A stretch of 64,000 nucleotides of DNA. It comes from Citricoccus muralis. Its GTDB lineage: Bacteria > Actinomycetota > Actinomycetes > Actinomycetales > Micrococcaceae. The stretch spans positions 2,232,001 to 2,296,000 of the forward strand of contig NZ_CP121252.1 in the NCBI RefSeq assembly GCF_029637705.1, in the 5' to 3' direction. Shown piece by piece: positions 9,658-18,176 of this stretch. A program made the position numbers and the translations under genes. Every line of letters starts with the position of its first letter. Position 1 is the first letter of the stretch. The notes below the pieces were generated by a model. The model did no database searches. It saw only the letters and a list, made by a program, of their open reading frames with translations, and was not told the origin of the DNA.

Positions 9658-10821
9658 ATGGACGTTCTGGTGATCCTTCTCTGCACTCTGGCCGGTCTTG
9701 TACTCGGCGCCGCGCTTGGCGTCTGGATCGCGTGGCGCCGCTTCTCCGAGAACCCAGAGGAACGGGCGACGGCCGAGCAGCTGCGCACCGAGCTAGCCGA
9801 GGCCCGCACCCGCAGTGAGATGCTGGACCGGGCGCTCACCCAGGAGCAAAGTCGTGCCCGGCAAGACTCCGATGTGTTGCGCGAGCTGAACCCGCTTTCC
9901 CAGCAGATCAAGGATCTGGGCCACCATGTGCGCGTGCTGGAGCGGGACCGGCAGCACCAATACGGCCAGCTCGCCCAACAACTGAAAACCGCCTCCGACA
10001 CGGACTCCGCGCTGCTGCGCAACACTCAGGCGCTGGTGGCCACGCTGCGCGCCAACTCCGCCCGCGGTCACTGGGGTGAGGTGCAGCTGCGACGCATCGT
10101 CGAGGCCGCGGGCATGCTGCGTCACACCGATTTCACCGAACAGGCGCATCTGCGCGGCGACGACGGCGCCCTGCGCCCGGACCTGCTGGTGTACTTGCCC
10201 GGGGAGAAGACCCTCGCCGTCGATGCGAAGGCCCCACTGGCCGCCGTGCTCGCCGCCGAAGAGCTCGCCCAGGCACCCGACGCCGCCGAGCGCCGTCGTG
10301 AATTAATGACCGAGCATGCCAAAGCCGTGCGGGCGCATGTGGACCAGCTCGCCAAAAAACAATACTGGTCGGCCCTGGAGCACTCGCCCGAACTGGTGGT
10401 GTGCTTCCTGCCCGCCGAGTCCTACCTGGCGGCCGCGCTGGAAGCCGACCCACAGTTGCTCGACGACGCCTTCGGGAAGAACGTGGCCCTGGTGTCACCG
10501 GTGTCGCTGCTGGCCGCGCTGAAATCCGTGGCGTATTCCTGGCAGCAGGAGAACCTGGTGGACAACGCCAAGCTGATCGTCGATTCTTCGCGGCAGCTCT
10601 ACCAACGGTTGGCCACCGTGGGCACCCATCTCACGGCCATGGGCAACAGCCTGCGCAAATCGGTGGACAGCTACAACACCCTGGTCGGCTCGGTCGAGTC
10701 CCGCCTGCTGCCCACCGCTCGGCGGCTTAACGAGTTGGACTCCACCCTGACGGCGCAGGAGCCAAGCCGCCCCATCGACTCGGCTCCCCGCTCGCTGAGC
10801 GCTTCCGAACTCCTCGAGTGA
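9658..10821 (+). CDS. rmuC: RmuC-family DNA recombination protein
   Basis: The product (387 residues) has an N-terminal membrane anchor (about 3-25), a charged coiled-coil stretch (about 33-115) and the RmuC domain from about 120 to 365. The block LVYLPGEKTLAVDAKAPLAAV is the predicted PD-(D/E)XK-like nuclease core of RmuC. The family limits inversions at short repeats in E. coli and has been linked to recombination and defence against foreign DNA; the biochemical activity is not settled. It is convergent with the DASS transporter gene, only 17 bases apart. Confidence 0.9.
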   Translation: MDVLVILLCTLAGLVLGAALGVWIAWRRFSENPEERATAEQLRTELAEARTRSEMLDRALTQEQSRARQDSDVLRELNPLSQQIKDLGHHVRVLERDRQHQYGQLAQQLKTASDTDSALLRNTQALVATLRANSARGHWGEVQLRRIVEAAGMLRHTDFTEQAHLRGDDGALRPDLLVYLPGEKTLAVDAKAPLAAVLAAEELAQAPDAAERRRELMTEHAKAVRAHVDQLAKKQYWSALEHSPELVVCFLPAESYLAAALEADPQLLDDAFGKNVALVSPVSLLAALKSVAYSWQQENLVDNAKLIVDSSRQLYQRLATVGTHLTAMGNSLRKSVDSYNTLVGSVESRLLPTARRLNELDSTLTAQEPSRPIDSAPRSLSASELLE

Positions 10822-10838
10822 CCGGCTACCTCGACCGG

Positions 10839-12458
10839 CTAGAGTGACAGCCCGAACACCCACATCAGCAGGGTGAGGCTGGCCGCGGAAATCAGCACGG
10901 CGGCGAAGATGTTGATCAGCGCGCCGCCCTTCACCATCTGACCGATCGTCACATAGCCGGAACCGAAAGCGATCGCGTTCGGCGGCGTGGCCACCGGCAA
11001 CATGAACGCGCAGGTGGCGGCCAGGGCCACCGGGGCGCACAGCATCAGCGGCTCGATGCCGGTGCCCATGGCCACACCGGAGGCCACCGGCAAGAACGTC
11101 GCCGCGGTGGCGGTGTTCGACGTCATTTCGGTGAGCAGCAGAATACCGACGGCGGCAATGACGACGAGCACCCAGGCGGCCACCTCGATGCCCTGCACCT
11201 GCACGCCCAGCCATTCCGAGAGCCCGGATGCCGAGAACTGCGCCGACAGGGCCAGCCCGCCACCGAACAGCAGCAGCACTCCCCAGGGCAGTTCCAGCGC
11301 GGTGTCCCAATCCAGCAGGCGCACCCCGCGGGACGCCCCGGCCGGGCAGAGGAACAGCACCAGCCCCACCAGCATGGCGATGCCGGCGTCGGAAATGAAC
11401 GGATCCTCCAGGCCCAGCAGGTACTCGGACATCAGCGGCACCGTGATCCAGGCGACGGCGGCGGTGATGAAGATGATCAGCACCCGGATCTCCGCGGCCG
11501 ACATGGGGCCCAGCTTCCGGTATTCGCCGCGGATCATCTCCGCGCCCCCGGGAATGTGGTCCATCTCGGGGCGGAACAGCATCTTGGTCAGCACGAACCA
11601 GGCGCCGACCATCAGCACAATCGAGATGGGCACGCCGACGAGCATCCACTGGCCGAAGCCGATGGTGAAGCCGTGCTCCTGCGACATGTGCGCGGCCAGC
11701 AGGGCGTTCGGCGGGGTGCCGATCAGCGTGCCCAGCGAACCGATCGACGCGGAGTAGGCGATCCCCAGCATCAGTGCGGTACCGAAATTCGACTTCTGCA
11801 CCAGCTTCTTGGCCGCACTCTCGTCGTCGCCGTCAAGATGCTCCACCCCCTGCGCCGAGGCGCTCGGGTCCTCCTCGGTGGTGATCTTCTTGACCAGCAA
11901 CAACACGGAAATACCGATCGGCAGCATCATCACGGCGGTGGCGGTGTTGGACACCCACATAGACAAGAAACCCGTGGCGATCATGAACCCGGCGATCAGC
12001 GCGGCCGGTTTCGATCCCATCAGCGAGAGCACGAGCAGCGCAATCCGGCGGTGCAGGTTCCACCGCTGCATGGCCAGGGCGAGCATGAATCCGCCCATGA
12101 ACAGGAAGATGACGTTGTTGCCGTAGCTGGCGCCGATGGTGTCGACGCTGACGCCGCCGTCAGACTCCTCGGCCGGCACCAACACCGGAAAGATGATGAG
12201 CGGCAGTAGCGCGGTGGCCGGAATCGGCACGGCCTCGGTCATCCACCAGATCGCCATCAGCACCGCGGTGGCGGCGGTGAGCCGCGGCCAGACGCCGATG
12301 TCGCCGGGCATGATGAAGAACAGGAGGGCGGCGACGAACAGGCCCAAACTGATGCCCAGCACGCGACGTCGCCAGGTAGTGCGTTCCAGCGGTGGGGTCT
12401 TCGCGCCGGGCGAAAGCTCCCGCTCGTCCGTACTGGGGTGATATTCCTGGGGGCTCAT
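10839..12458 (-). CDS. DASS/SLC13-family sodium-coupled anion transporter
   Basis: A 539-residue membrane protein with some 11-13 hydrophobic helices. The two family hallmarks are the paired Ser-Asn-Thr motifs SNTATAVMMLPI (first half) and TSNTATAATFLPV (second half), which bind sodium and the substrate carboxylate in VcINDY. The WMTEAVPIPATALLPL block near residue 90 is also diagnostic. It should import di- or tricarboxylates such as succinate, malate or citrate with sodium. GAGGAA precedes the ATG at 12458. The gene stands alone; its 160-base upstream gap (12459-12619) would carry the promoter. The exact substrate cannot be told. Confidence 0.9.
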   Translation of the reverse strand: MSPQEYHPSTDERELSPGAKTPPLERTTWRRRVLGISLGLFVAALLFFIMPGDIGVWPRLTAATAVLMAIWWMTEAVPIPATALLPLIIFPVLVPAEESDGGVSVDTIGASYGNNVIFLFMGGFMLALAMQRWNLHRRIALLVLSLMGSKPAALIAGFMIATGFLSMWVSNTATAVMMLPIGISVLLLVKKITTEEDPSASAQGVEHLDGDDESAAKKLVQKSNFGTALMLGIAYSASIGSLGTLIGTPPNALLAAHMSQEHGFTIGFGQWMLVGVPISIVLMVGAWFVLTKMLFRPEMDHIPGGAEMIRGEYRKLGPMSAAEIRVLIIFITAAVAWITVPLMSEYLLGLEDPFISDAGIAMLVGLVLFLCPAGASRGVRLLDWDTALELPWGVLLLFGGGLALSAQFSASGLSEWLGVQVQGIEVAAWVLVVIAAVGILLLTEMTSNTATAATFLPVASGVAMGTGIEPLMLCAPVALAATCAFMLPVATPPNAIAFGSGYVTIGQMVKGGALINIFAAVLISAASLTLLMWVFGLSL

Positions 12459-12619
12459 CGGGGTTCCTCACGGTCGACGGCAACATGCCCCGTGATGGTC
12501 CACATCGACGGGGACGCCCCGAGTCTACCCACCCCGCGCGTGATATGGACCACATCGTCGTCGCCGCCGGCCGTCTTGAGGCTATCTTGAGGTTCAGGCA
12601 GCAGCCATTCAGGAGCAGG

Positions 12620-13561
12620 TCAGCGGCGGGTCATGGCGGTGACGGCGGCTGTGATCAGACCGATGAACACCGCCGCGGCCCCGCCGACCATCACCCACAT
12701 GGTGTCGGGCAGCAGCACGGAACGAAAGCCGCCCACCAACGCCTCCACCATCGCCGATTCCGCGGTACCTTCCGCCGCGGTGGTGGCCTGGGTGAACTGC
12801 TCCTGCAGCCACCAGCGCGCCGCTGCTCCCCCGGCCAGCACGGCAGCGCCACCGAAGAGCCACACCAGCGACCGGCCACGATAGGGCGCGACCATCAGGG
12901 CCACGAGGAACAGCACGACGGCGGCACCGGCGGCCCACATCCAGTACCCCACGACCGATTCGACGAACGCCAGCTGCCGCGGCGACACATCCTCGGTGGC
13001 CGGGAACCCGGTGGTCACACTCAGATCGTCGGGCACCTCGGCCACCGCGTCGTCGATCATCGCACCGATCTGATCCCCGAAGGGCAGCCCGGAGACGGCG
13101 TCGCGCAGTGATGAGGTCAGCACCTCGGCGGAGAGCTGGGCGAGCGGGCCGATGTCCAGGTCCAGTTGGGCGGCGTCGTCGGGCACCTCACGACCGGCGT
13201 CGAGCTCGGTGCGGATGGCGCGCAGTTGCTCCACCCATCCGGTGCGCGTCTGCTCCAGGGACGCCGACCAGGCCTGATCAAAACCCTCGTCGGCGACAAT
13301 GTTGCCGGCCAGCGATCCAGTCACCTGCGACACCATGTCGGCGGCGAATCCGGGGGCGACGTCCTCGAGCGCTTGACCAGCGGCAGAGCCCACCAGCTCC
13401 GGGGCAGCCTCGCGCAACGCCTGCCCCTCCGCCGAGCTACCGGCGATCTGCTGGAGCGGTTCCGGGGTGTGCAGCACGGCGTCGATGCGATAGCTGGCCA
13501 CCGCCAACACCGCGAGCACCCCGCTGAGCACGGCCAACAACGCGGCAAGAACATGTCGCAT
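12620..13561 (-). CDS. Conserved membrane protein of unknown function
   Basis: I do not recognise a named family. The 313-residue product has an N-terminal signal anchor (MRHVLAALLAVLSGVLAVLA), then about 190 residues of alpha-helical, polar, probably extracytoplasmic sequence, and three hydrophobic segments near 200-220, 228-245 and 285-308, the last pair separated by a short Ala/Glu-rich loop. The ATG at 13561 is chosen because AAGGAG sits five bases upstream; an upstream in-frame ATG at 13609 would add an Arg-rich leader. It is transcribed away from xseA across a short divergent region. Confidence 0.75.
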   Translation of the reverse strand: MRHVLAALLAVLSGVLAVLAVASYRIDAVLHTPEPLQQIAGSSAEGQALREAAPELVGSAAGQALEDVAPGFAADMVSQVTGSLAGNIVADEGFDQAWSASLEQTRTGWVEQLRAIRTELDAGREVPDDAAQLDLDIGPLAQLSAEVLTSSLRDAVSGLPFGDQIGAMIDDAVAEVPDDLSVTTGFPATEDVSPRQLAFVESVVGYWMWAAGAAVVLFLVALMVAPYRGRSLVWLFGGAAVLAGGAAARWWLQEQFTQATTAAEGTAESAMVEALVGGFRSVLLPDTMWVMVGGAAAVFIGLITAAVTAMTRR

Positions 13562-13698
13562 GAGTCTCCTTCGACGTCGTGGGGGCTCAGGCGCGGCACG
13601 GTTCACCATCGAGAGCCGTTTCTACGATACGACGTCGGACTGAGACGATACTGTGGAAACGCAGTGCCCGCACGACCAGACCACGGAGAGGAGCACCG

Positions 13699-14961
13699 AT
13701 GACCGAGCCAGTGCCCGGCATGGCCGGCGAAACGTCCGCCGAGAGCCCGTGGCCGCTGCGGTTGCTCTCCGAAAACCTGAAGGCCTACCTGGATCGCGCC
13801 CCGACCACCTGGATCGAGGGGCAGCTGATCGAGCACAAGGAGTCCCGGGGGCACTTGTGGTTAACCATGCGGGACCTGGATGAGGATTACTCGATGCCGG
13901 TGACGGTGTGGCGCTCCACCGCGGCGCGCCTGGGCCCGGGCATCGAGCAGGGCGCCCGGGTGGTGGCGGCGGTCAAGCCGAACTTCTACACCAAGACGGG
14001 GCGGCTGAACCTGATTGCCTCCGAGATGCGCCCGGTGGGTCTGGGCGACCTGTTGGCCCGAGTGGAGCGGTTGCGGCGTTCCCTCGACGCCGAGGGGCTG
14101 TTCTCTCCCGCACTGAAGAAGCCGCTGCCGTTGTTGCCTGAGCGCATCGGACTGATCACCGGGCGCGATTCCGACGCCATGAAGGACGTGCTGCGCAATA
14201 CGCATCTGCGCTGGCCGGCCGCTGAATTTGAGCTGCGCCCGGTGGCGGTGCAGGGTCCGACGGCGGCCCGCGAGGTGATGGCCGCGCTGGCCGAGCTGGA
14301 TGCTGATCCGCGCGTCGACGTCATCGTGATCGCCCGAGGCGGCGGCGCACTGGAAGAGGTGGTGCTGCCGTTCAGCGATGAAGCACTCGTGCGTGCGGTG
14401 GCGGCCGCGCAGACCCCGGTGGTGTCGGCCATTGGTCACGAGGCGGACCGCCCGGTGCTCGACGACGTCGCCGATGTGCGCGCATCCACCCCGACCGATG
14501 CGGCCAAGCGCATCGTCCCCGACGCCGGCGAGGAACGCGCCCGCATCAACGACGCCCGGCTGCGGCTGGCTTCGGCGGTGGAGCGGCGCGTGCGGCAGGA
14601 AGCTGAGCACCTGCAGCAGGTACGTTCCCGGCCCGTGTTGGCCGCCCCGGAGACCATGATCACCCTGCGTCACGAGGACCTGGTGCGTCTGCGTGATCGT
14701 GCCCGTCTCACCTTCACCGGTGCCCTGCGCCGCGAACACGACGTCGTCACCCAACTGCGCGCCCGGGTGCGCTCGCTGTCACCCCAGCACACTCTGGACC
14801 GCGGCTATGCGGTGGTGCAACACGACGCGGCGGTGGTGCGCGACGCCGCCGTCGTCAGCCTCGGCGATGAGCTCGACATTCTGCTGGCCGCCGGTCGACT
14901 CTCCGCCACCGTGTCGGGTAGCGCCTCGGGCACGACTCCCACCGAACCGAAAGGATCCTGA
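13699..14961 (+). CDS. xseA: Exodeoxyribonuclease VII large subunit
   Basis: The catalytic and DNA-binding subunit of exonuclease VII, which degrades single-stranded DNA from both ends during repair. The 420-residue protein begins with an OB fold (about 15-115), then the catalytic region with GLITGRDSDAMKDV, VIVIARGGGALEE and ISAIGHEADRPVLDDVADVRASTPTDAA (given here in part as VSAIGHEADRPV and ADVRASTPTDAAK). A coiled-coil arm follows and the C-terminal LDRGYAVV block is present. The ATG at 13699 follows GGAGAGGAG. The stop and the xseB start share one base (TGATG). Confidence 0.95.
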   Translation: MTEPVPGMAGETSAESPWPLRLLSENLKAYLDRAPTTWIEGQLIEHKESRGHLWLTMRDLDEDYSMPVTVWRSTAARLGPGIEQGARVVAAVKPNFYTKTGRLNLIASEMRPVGLGDLLARVERLRRSLDAEGLFSPALKKPLPLLPERIGLITGRDSDAMKDVLRNTHLRWPAAEFELRPVAVQGPTAAREVMAALAELDADPRVDVIVIARGGGALEEVVLPFSDEALVRAVAAAQTPVVSAIGHEADRPVLDDVADVRASTPTDAAKRIVPDAGEERARINDARLRLASAVERRVRQEAEHLQQVRSRPVLAAPETMITLRHEDLVRLRDRARLTFTGALRREHDVVTQLRARVRSLSPQHTLDRGYAVVQHDAAVVRDAAVVSLGDELDILLAAGRLSATVSGSASGTTPTEPKGS

Positions 14962-15311
14962 TGACCTCCGCGAATTCTGATGCCCACCCCGAGCCCGGTC
15001 CCGGAGCTGGCCCTGCCGAGGCGGCGGTCGAAGGGTTCTCCTCCGCTGACGTCTCCGATGTGGTGACCCTGAGTTATGAGCAGGCACGCGCCGAACTCGT
15101 CGAAACGGTGGCCCGGCTGGAGGCCGGTGGCGCCGGGCTCGAGGAGTCGCTGGCCCTCTGGGAGCGCGGAGAAGCGCTAGCCCAGCGGTGTGAAGCGTGG
15201 CTCGACGGTGCCCGGCGCCGACTCGACGAAGTGCGTGCTCAGGCCGGCGGCGAGGTTCCGGTGGCCGAGGGCGGATCACCCGAGGCAGCGGACGGAAACA
15301 ACGCCGGCTGA
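14961..15311 (+). CDS. xseB: Exodeoxyribonuclease VII small subunit
   Basis: The 116-residue product contains the XseB core LSYEQARAELVETVARLEAG followed by GLEESLALWERGEALAQRCE, a helical hairpin that binds the XseA coiled-coil arm in several copies. N- and C-terminal extensions of about 30 residues each are acidic or Gly/Ala-rich and probably disordered. It is translationally coupled to xseA. A degraded HNH gene lies immediately downstream on the other strand. Confidence 0.94.
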   Translation: MTSANSDAHPEPGPGAGPAEAAVEGFSSADVSDVVTLSYEQARAELVETVARLEAGGAGLEESLALWERGEALAQRCEAWLDGARRRLDEVRAQAGGEVPVAEGGSPEAADGNNAG

Positions 15312-15700
15312 TCAGACCCGTGGCGCGACTGATCGGACCCTGAACGCGGTTGGGTGGGCCGGTTCGGTTTCCACCACCCGTTGTCGACGCAGGTACGGCC
15401 ATCGTATTGCCACCATTGAACATGATGCGCCTCGCACCACGCCGCGGATTCGTGGCCGCGGATTGCAGGGCACACAGTGCCTCGTGCCCGGCCTCGAAGG
15501 TTGAGATATGAGTGGCGTCCTGCAGGAATTCCGTGGTGTCCCGGTAGCCGATCTTCCCTGCGGCGGGCACGCCAAGCAGCTCGGACCGGTCCCGCGGTGA
15601 GTGGAAGGCATCCACGGTGAAGCCATCCAGCCGGGCCTGCACCCCGGCAGCCACCCCGCCCCGGAATACTCCGGTGACGGGGTGATGCGTAGAGTGGCAG
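15312..15700 (-). pseudogene. Decayed 13E12-type HNH endonuclease gene
   Basis: The 409 bases between xseB and the ABC permease hold no intact gene, but the reverse strand carries a recognisable relic. One frame (about 15654-15474) reads through DGFTVDAF to STFEAGHEAL, then the match continues in another frame from 15475 as SAAWCEAHHVQWWQYDG followed by CVDNG near 15380. WCEAHH-x-x-x-W is the core of the HNH domain found at the end of DUF222/13E12 proteins. The upstream zinc-site cysteine is changed (IRGHE where GCE is usual), the final half of the HNH domain is missing, and the 350-residue N-terminal part is absent. The upstream portion is assigned less surely than the HNH core. Confidence 0.7.
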
Positions 15701-15720
15701 CGTTCAACTGCACGGTGGGT

Positions 15721-16542
15721 TCAGATCGTCGCCTTGCGGATCAGCGCGTAGTTGAGCACGGCGAGCAGCACGACGCCGAGCCCGAACCACGCCGCCAAGG
15801 TCAGCGTGGTCTGATCAAGGAACCAGAGCCACACGGACATCCATCCCTCCTGCAGGGTCACGACGGCCACCCACGCCAGCAGCACGAGGACGACACCGAT
15901 CATCACGATCCAGAGGTTCACCAGGGAGACCCGGCGGTACAGGATCGCCCAGAAGAACCCGAAGAGCATAAAGAACAGGCACAGCACAGCACCCAAGACG
16001 CTCACGCCAAGGATTCCAGCACTGTCGGTGAACACAGGAGCGTCGAACACGTACACGTGCCGCCCCAGCCCGTCGGTCAGCCGCTCGATCACCGCACCCA
16101 GCGCCACGAAGGCGCCGAAGCCGACCGAGACCAACCCGAAGGCGAGGAATGCGCCCAGCACGTAGACCCGACGCGAATAGCTCAGCGCCATCGAGAAGGG
16201 GAAGGTGTGCGACGCGGCGTACGCCGCCATGAAGGCCAAACACCAGATGGTGGCTTGGGCCGCACCCGGTGCGATCAGCGGATCCTCGATCGGGTTGCGG
16301 TCGTCGATCTGGGCATCAATCATCAGCAAGATGCCGACGCCGATCGCCCACGAGAGCCCCATCACCATCAGCGGCACCCAGATCAGCGTGGAGGGTACCG
16401 CGAACTGCAGCCGGAACGCGGCGGGAACCCGGGCAAAGCTCGAGCGCTGTTCGGGTCGTTGGCCCGGAGCACTCGCGGCCACGACCGTGTGGTCGGTGTG
16501 GTCGGTGCGGGAATGGTTGTTGTTGGTCACGGTGGCATTCAT
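15721..16542 (-). CDS. ABC transporter permease of the YtrA-type operon
   Basis: A membrane protein of 273 residues with about six hydrophobic segments after a polar N-terminal tail of 45 residues. It starts at ATG 16542, overlapping the ATPase stop by 4 bases. I see no sequence motif that names its cargo; the assignment as permease comes from topology and coupling to the ATPase and GntR genes. In Bacillus the comparable ytr operon responds to cell-wall antibiotics, which hints at a role in envelope stress here (inference). Confidence 0.82.
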   Translation of the reverse strand: MNATVTNNNHSRTDHTDHTVVAASAPGQRPEQRSSFARVPAAFRLQFAVPSTLIWVPLMVMGLSWAIGVGILLMIDAQIDDRNPIEDPLIAPGAAQATIWCLAFMAAYAASHTFPFSMALSYSRRVYVLGAFLAFGLVSVGFGAFVALGAVIERLTDGLGRHVYVFDAPVFTDSAGILGVSVLGAVLCLFFMLFGFFWAILYRRVSLVNLWIVMIGVVLVLLAWVAVVTLQEGWMSVWLWFLDQTTLTLAAWFGLGVVLLAVLNYALIRKATI

Positions 16543-17510
16543 CGCCGGTCCTCCAGAGTCAGGTCGTCGGACAGCGCAGCATCCATGGAAACCCCTGCGC
16601 CCACGGGCTCCGTGCGGTCGGCCCGCCGGGTGAGGTGCACGATCAGTTGCTGCAACGAGACCGGTACCAGGTCGAGGTCCAGTTTCCGCACCAGCTGGCG
16701 CTCCTGCTCGCTCAGGGCTCCCAGCACGGTCATGCGCACCATGCGGCCCAGTTCCTCTTGGTGTAGCACTTCGCGGTTTCCCACTACCTGGGCGACGGCG
16801 TCGGCTCGCCCCACCACGGTGACAGCGCGGTCGCGCAGTTCCTCGGCGGATTCGTCCACCAGGATGGCGCCGTCGTCGATCACCACGACATTCTCAATCA
16901 GGTGGGCAATCTCGTCGATCAGGTGCGAGGAGATCACGATAGTGCGCGGGTGGGCGCTGTAATCCTCGAGCAGCCGGTCGTAGAACAGCTGGCGAGCCAC
17001 GGCGTCCAGACCCATATAGGGCTCGTCGAAGAACGTGATCGGCGCCCGGGAGGCAATGCCAATAATGACGCCGACGGCGGATTTCTGCCCGCGCGACATC
17101 TTCTTGATCCGGGTTTTCATGGGCACCCGGAAATCAGCGATCAGCCGCTGTGCCAGCTCCTCATTCCAGAGCGGGAACGCTTCGGATGCCGCACGGAAGG
17201 CGTGCCGAGCCAGGGCGTCCTCGGGGTAGCGCTGCTCCTCGCGGACGAAGCAGATACTCGGCATCACCTGCTCGTTTTCGTAGGGGCTCTGCCCGAAAAT
17301 GCGGACCTCCCCCTCGGTGGGCCAGTCCTGAGCGGTCAGCAGCGACATCAGGGTGGTTTTGCCGGCGCCGTTGCGCCCTAGCAGTCCGTGGATCTGGTCA
17401 CGCGCCAGGCTCAGCGAGACGCTGTTCACGGCGACGGTGTCCTTGAAGCGCCGGGTGACATGACGCGCTTCGATGGAGACGGCGTCGCCCGGGCTGTCGT
17501 GGATCGACAT
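16539..17510 (-). CDS. ABC transporter ATP-binding protein of the YtrA-type operon
   Basis: A 323-residue ATPase. Walker A GRNGAGKTT is at about 45-53, Walker B is ITFFDEPYMGLD and the H-loop is VISSHLIDEIAHL. The signature motif reads MSRGQKSAVG, so the first Gly of the usual SGGQ is Arg, a variation seen in YtrB-like ATPases. About 90 C-terminal residues form an accessory domain. GAGGAGA precedes the ATG, and the GntR regulator gene ends 15 bases upstream. It should energise the permease encoded next. Confidence 0.88.
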   Translation of the reverse strand: MSIHDSPGDAVSIEARHVTRRFKDTVAVNSVSLSLARDQIHGLLGRNGAGKTTLMSLLTAQDWPTEGEVRIFGQSPYENEQVMPSICFVREEQRYPEDALARHAFRAASEAFPLWNEELAQRLIADFRVPMKTRIKKMSRGQKSAVGVIIGIASRAPITFFDEPYMGLDAVARQLFYDRLLEDYSAHPRTIVISSHLIDEIAHLIENVVVIDDGAILVDESAEELRDRAVTVVGRADAVAQVVGNREVLHQEELGRMVRMTVLGALSEQERQLVRKLDLDLVPVSLQQLIVHLTRRADRTEPVGAGVSMDAALSDDLTLEDRR

Positions 17511-17525
17511 GGTGTTCTCCTCGGT

Positions 17526-17885
17526 TCAGGACCGGTCGCGTTCGCGGATCATGGTGATCACCGCGTCGTCGTCCAGCCCGATGGCCCGCGCCTCGCTCAG
17601 CAGCGGGTTGAGGTAGTGGTCCGCGAATCGGGTGCGGCGCTCCTGACGCACGATCTCGCGTGCGCCGGAGGCCACGAACATGCCCAAGCCACGACGCTTG
17701 ACCAGGATCCCCCGGTCGACCAGGAGGTTGACCCCTTTGGCGGCGGTGGCGGGATTGATGCGGTGAAAAGCAGCGAGTTCATTGGTCGACGGCGCGCGCT
17801 CGTCTTCGGCCAGCGATCCATCGAGCACGGAAGACTCGATCTGCTCGGCGATCTGCACGAAGAGAGGACGTCCATCGTCCATCAC
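17526..17885 (-). CDS. GntR-family regulator, YtrA subfamily
   Basis: A short (119-residue) winged-helix repressor. The GntR DNA-binding domain occupies about residues 10-78, with the recognition region NPATAAKGVNLLVDRGIL and the wing KRRGLGMFV. The C-terminal part is only about 40 helical residues, as in the YtrA subfamily, which lacks a full ligand domain and usually sits in front of ABC genes. AAAGGTGG precedes the ATG. A perfect palindrome 52 bases upstream is the likely autoregulatory operator. Confidence 0.92.
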   Translation of the reverse strand: MMDDGRPLFVQIAEQIESSVLDGSLAEDERAPSTNELAAFHRINPATAAKGVNLLVDRGILVKRRGLGMFVASGAREIVRQERRTRFADHYLNPLLSEARAIGLDDDAVITMIRERDRS

Positions 17886-17936
17886 CCACCACCTTTCACG
17901 TGCCTGTCAGCATCGTACGCGAGGTCACTACCTCTG

Positions 17937-17962
17937 TGGTTCATTACTCTACTAATGAACCA
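17937..17962. promoter_or_regulatory. Predicted operator of the GntR/YtrA-type repressor
   Basis: TGGTTCATTA (17937-17946) and TAATGAACCA (17953-17962) are perfect inverted repeats around a 6-base spacer. The site lies 52 bases before the GntR start codon, next to a possible -10 hexamer TACGAT on the reverse strand (17912-17917). Its AT-rich arms stand out from the GC-rich surroundings. YtrA-type regulators usually bind a palindrome in their own promoter, so this is the expected target. The 291-base gap 17886-18176 holds this operator, the terminator at 18117-18149 and nothing else I can identify. Confidence 0.8.
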
Positions 17963-18116
17963 TGGAACCGGGTCATCCGTCAAGCACGACTACGAAATCC
18001 CCAGCAACTCGAAGTACCTGAGTCTTACCGATCGCGTGAACTCATGACCAAGCACAGAATATGGCGCTCTATGGTTCCGTGATCCTCTTCGGCGGATAAC
18101 GGACGTTAAGATGAAC

Positions 18117-18149
18117 GGCGCCTGCACTCTGTGGTGGAGTGCAGGCGCC
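18117..18149 (-). terminator. Hairpin terminator after the PfpI-like gene
   Basis: Perfect 13-base arms (18117-18129 and 18137-18149, GGCGCCTGCACTC and its complement) flank a 7-base loop, 28 bases past the stop of the leftward PfpI-like gene. A weak T-containing stretch follows on the reverse strand. Confidence 0.75.
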
Positions 18150-18176
18150 GTCATCGTGGGACGTGTGGGGCTAGGG

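Noticed and set aside
12479-12555. Near repeats ATGGTCCACATCG and ATGGACCACATCG in front of the DASS gene
   Set aside because: Only two short copies about 50 bases apart; too little to call an operator, though they could be regulator half-sites.
15601-16962. Forward frame of 453 codons over the ABC permease and ATPase
   Set aside because: The reverse strand encodes a coupled ABC pair with Walker motifs; the forward translation is low complexity.
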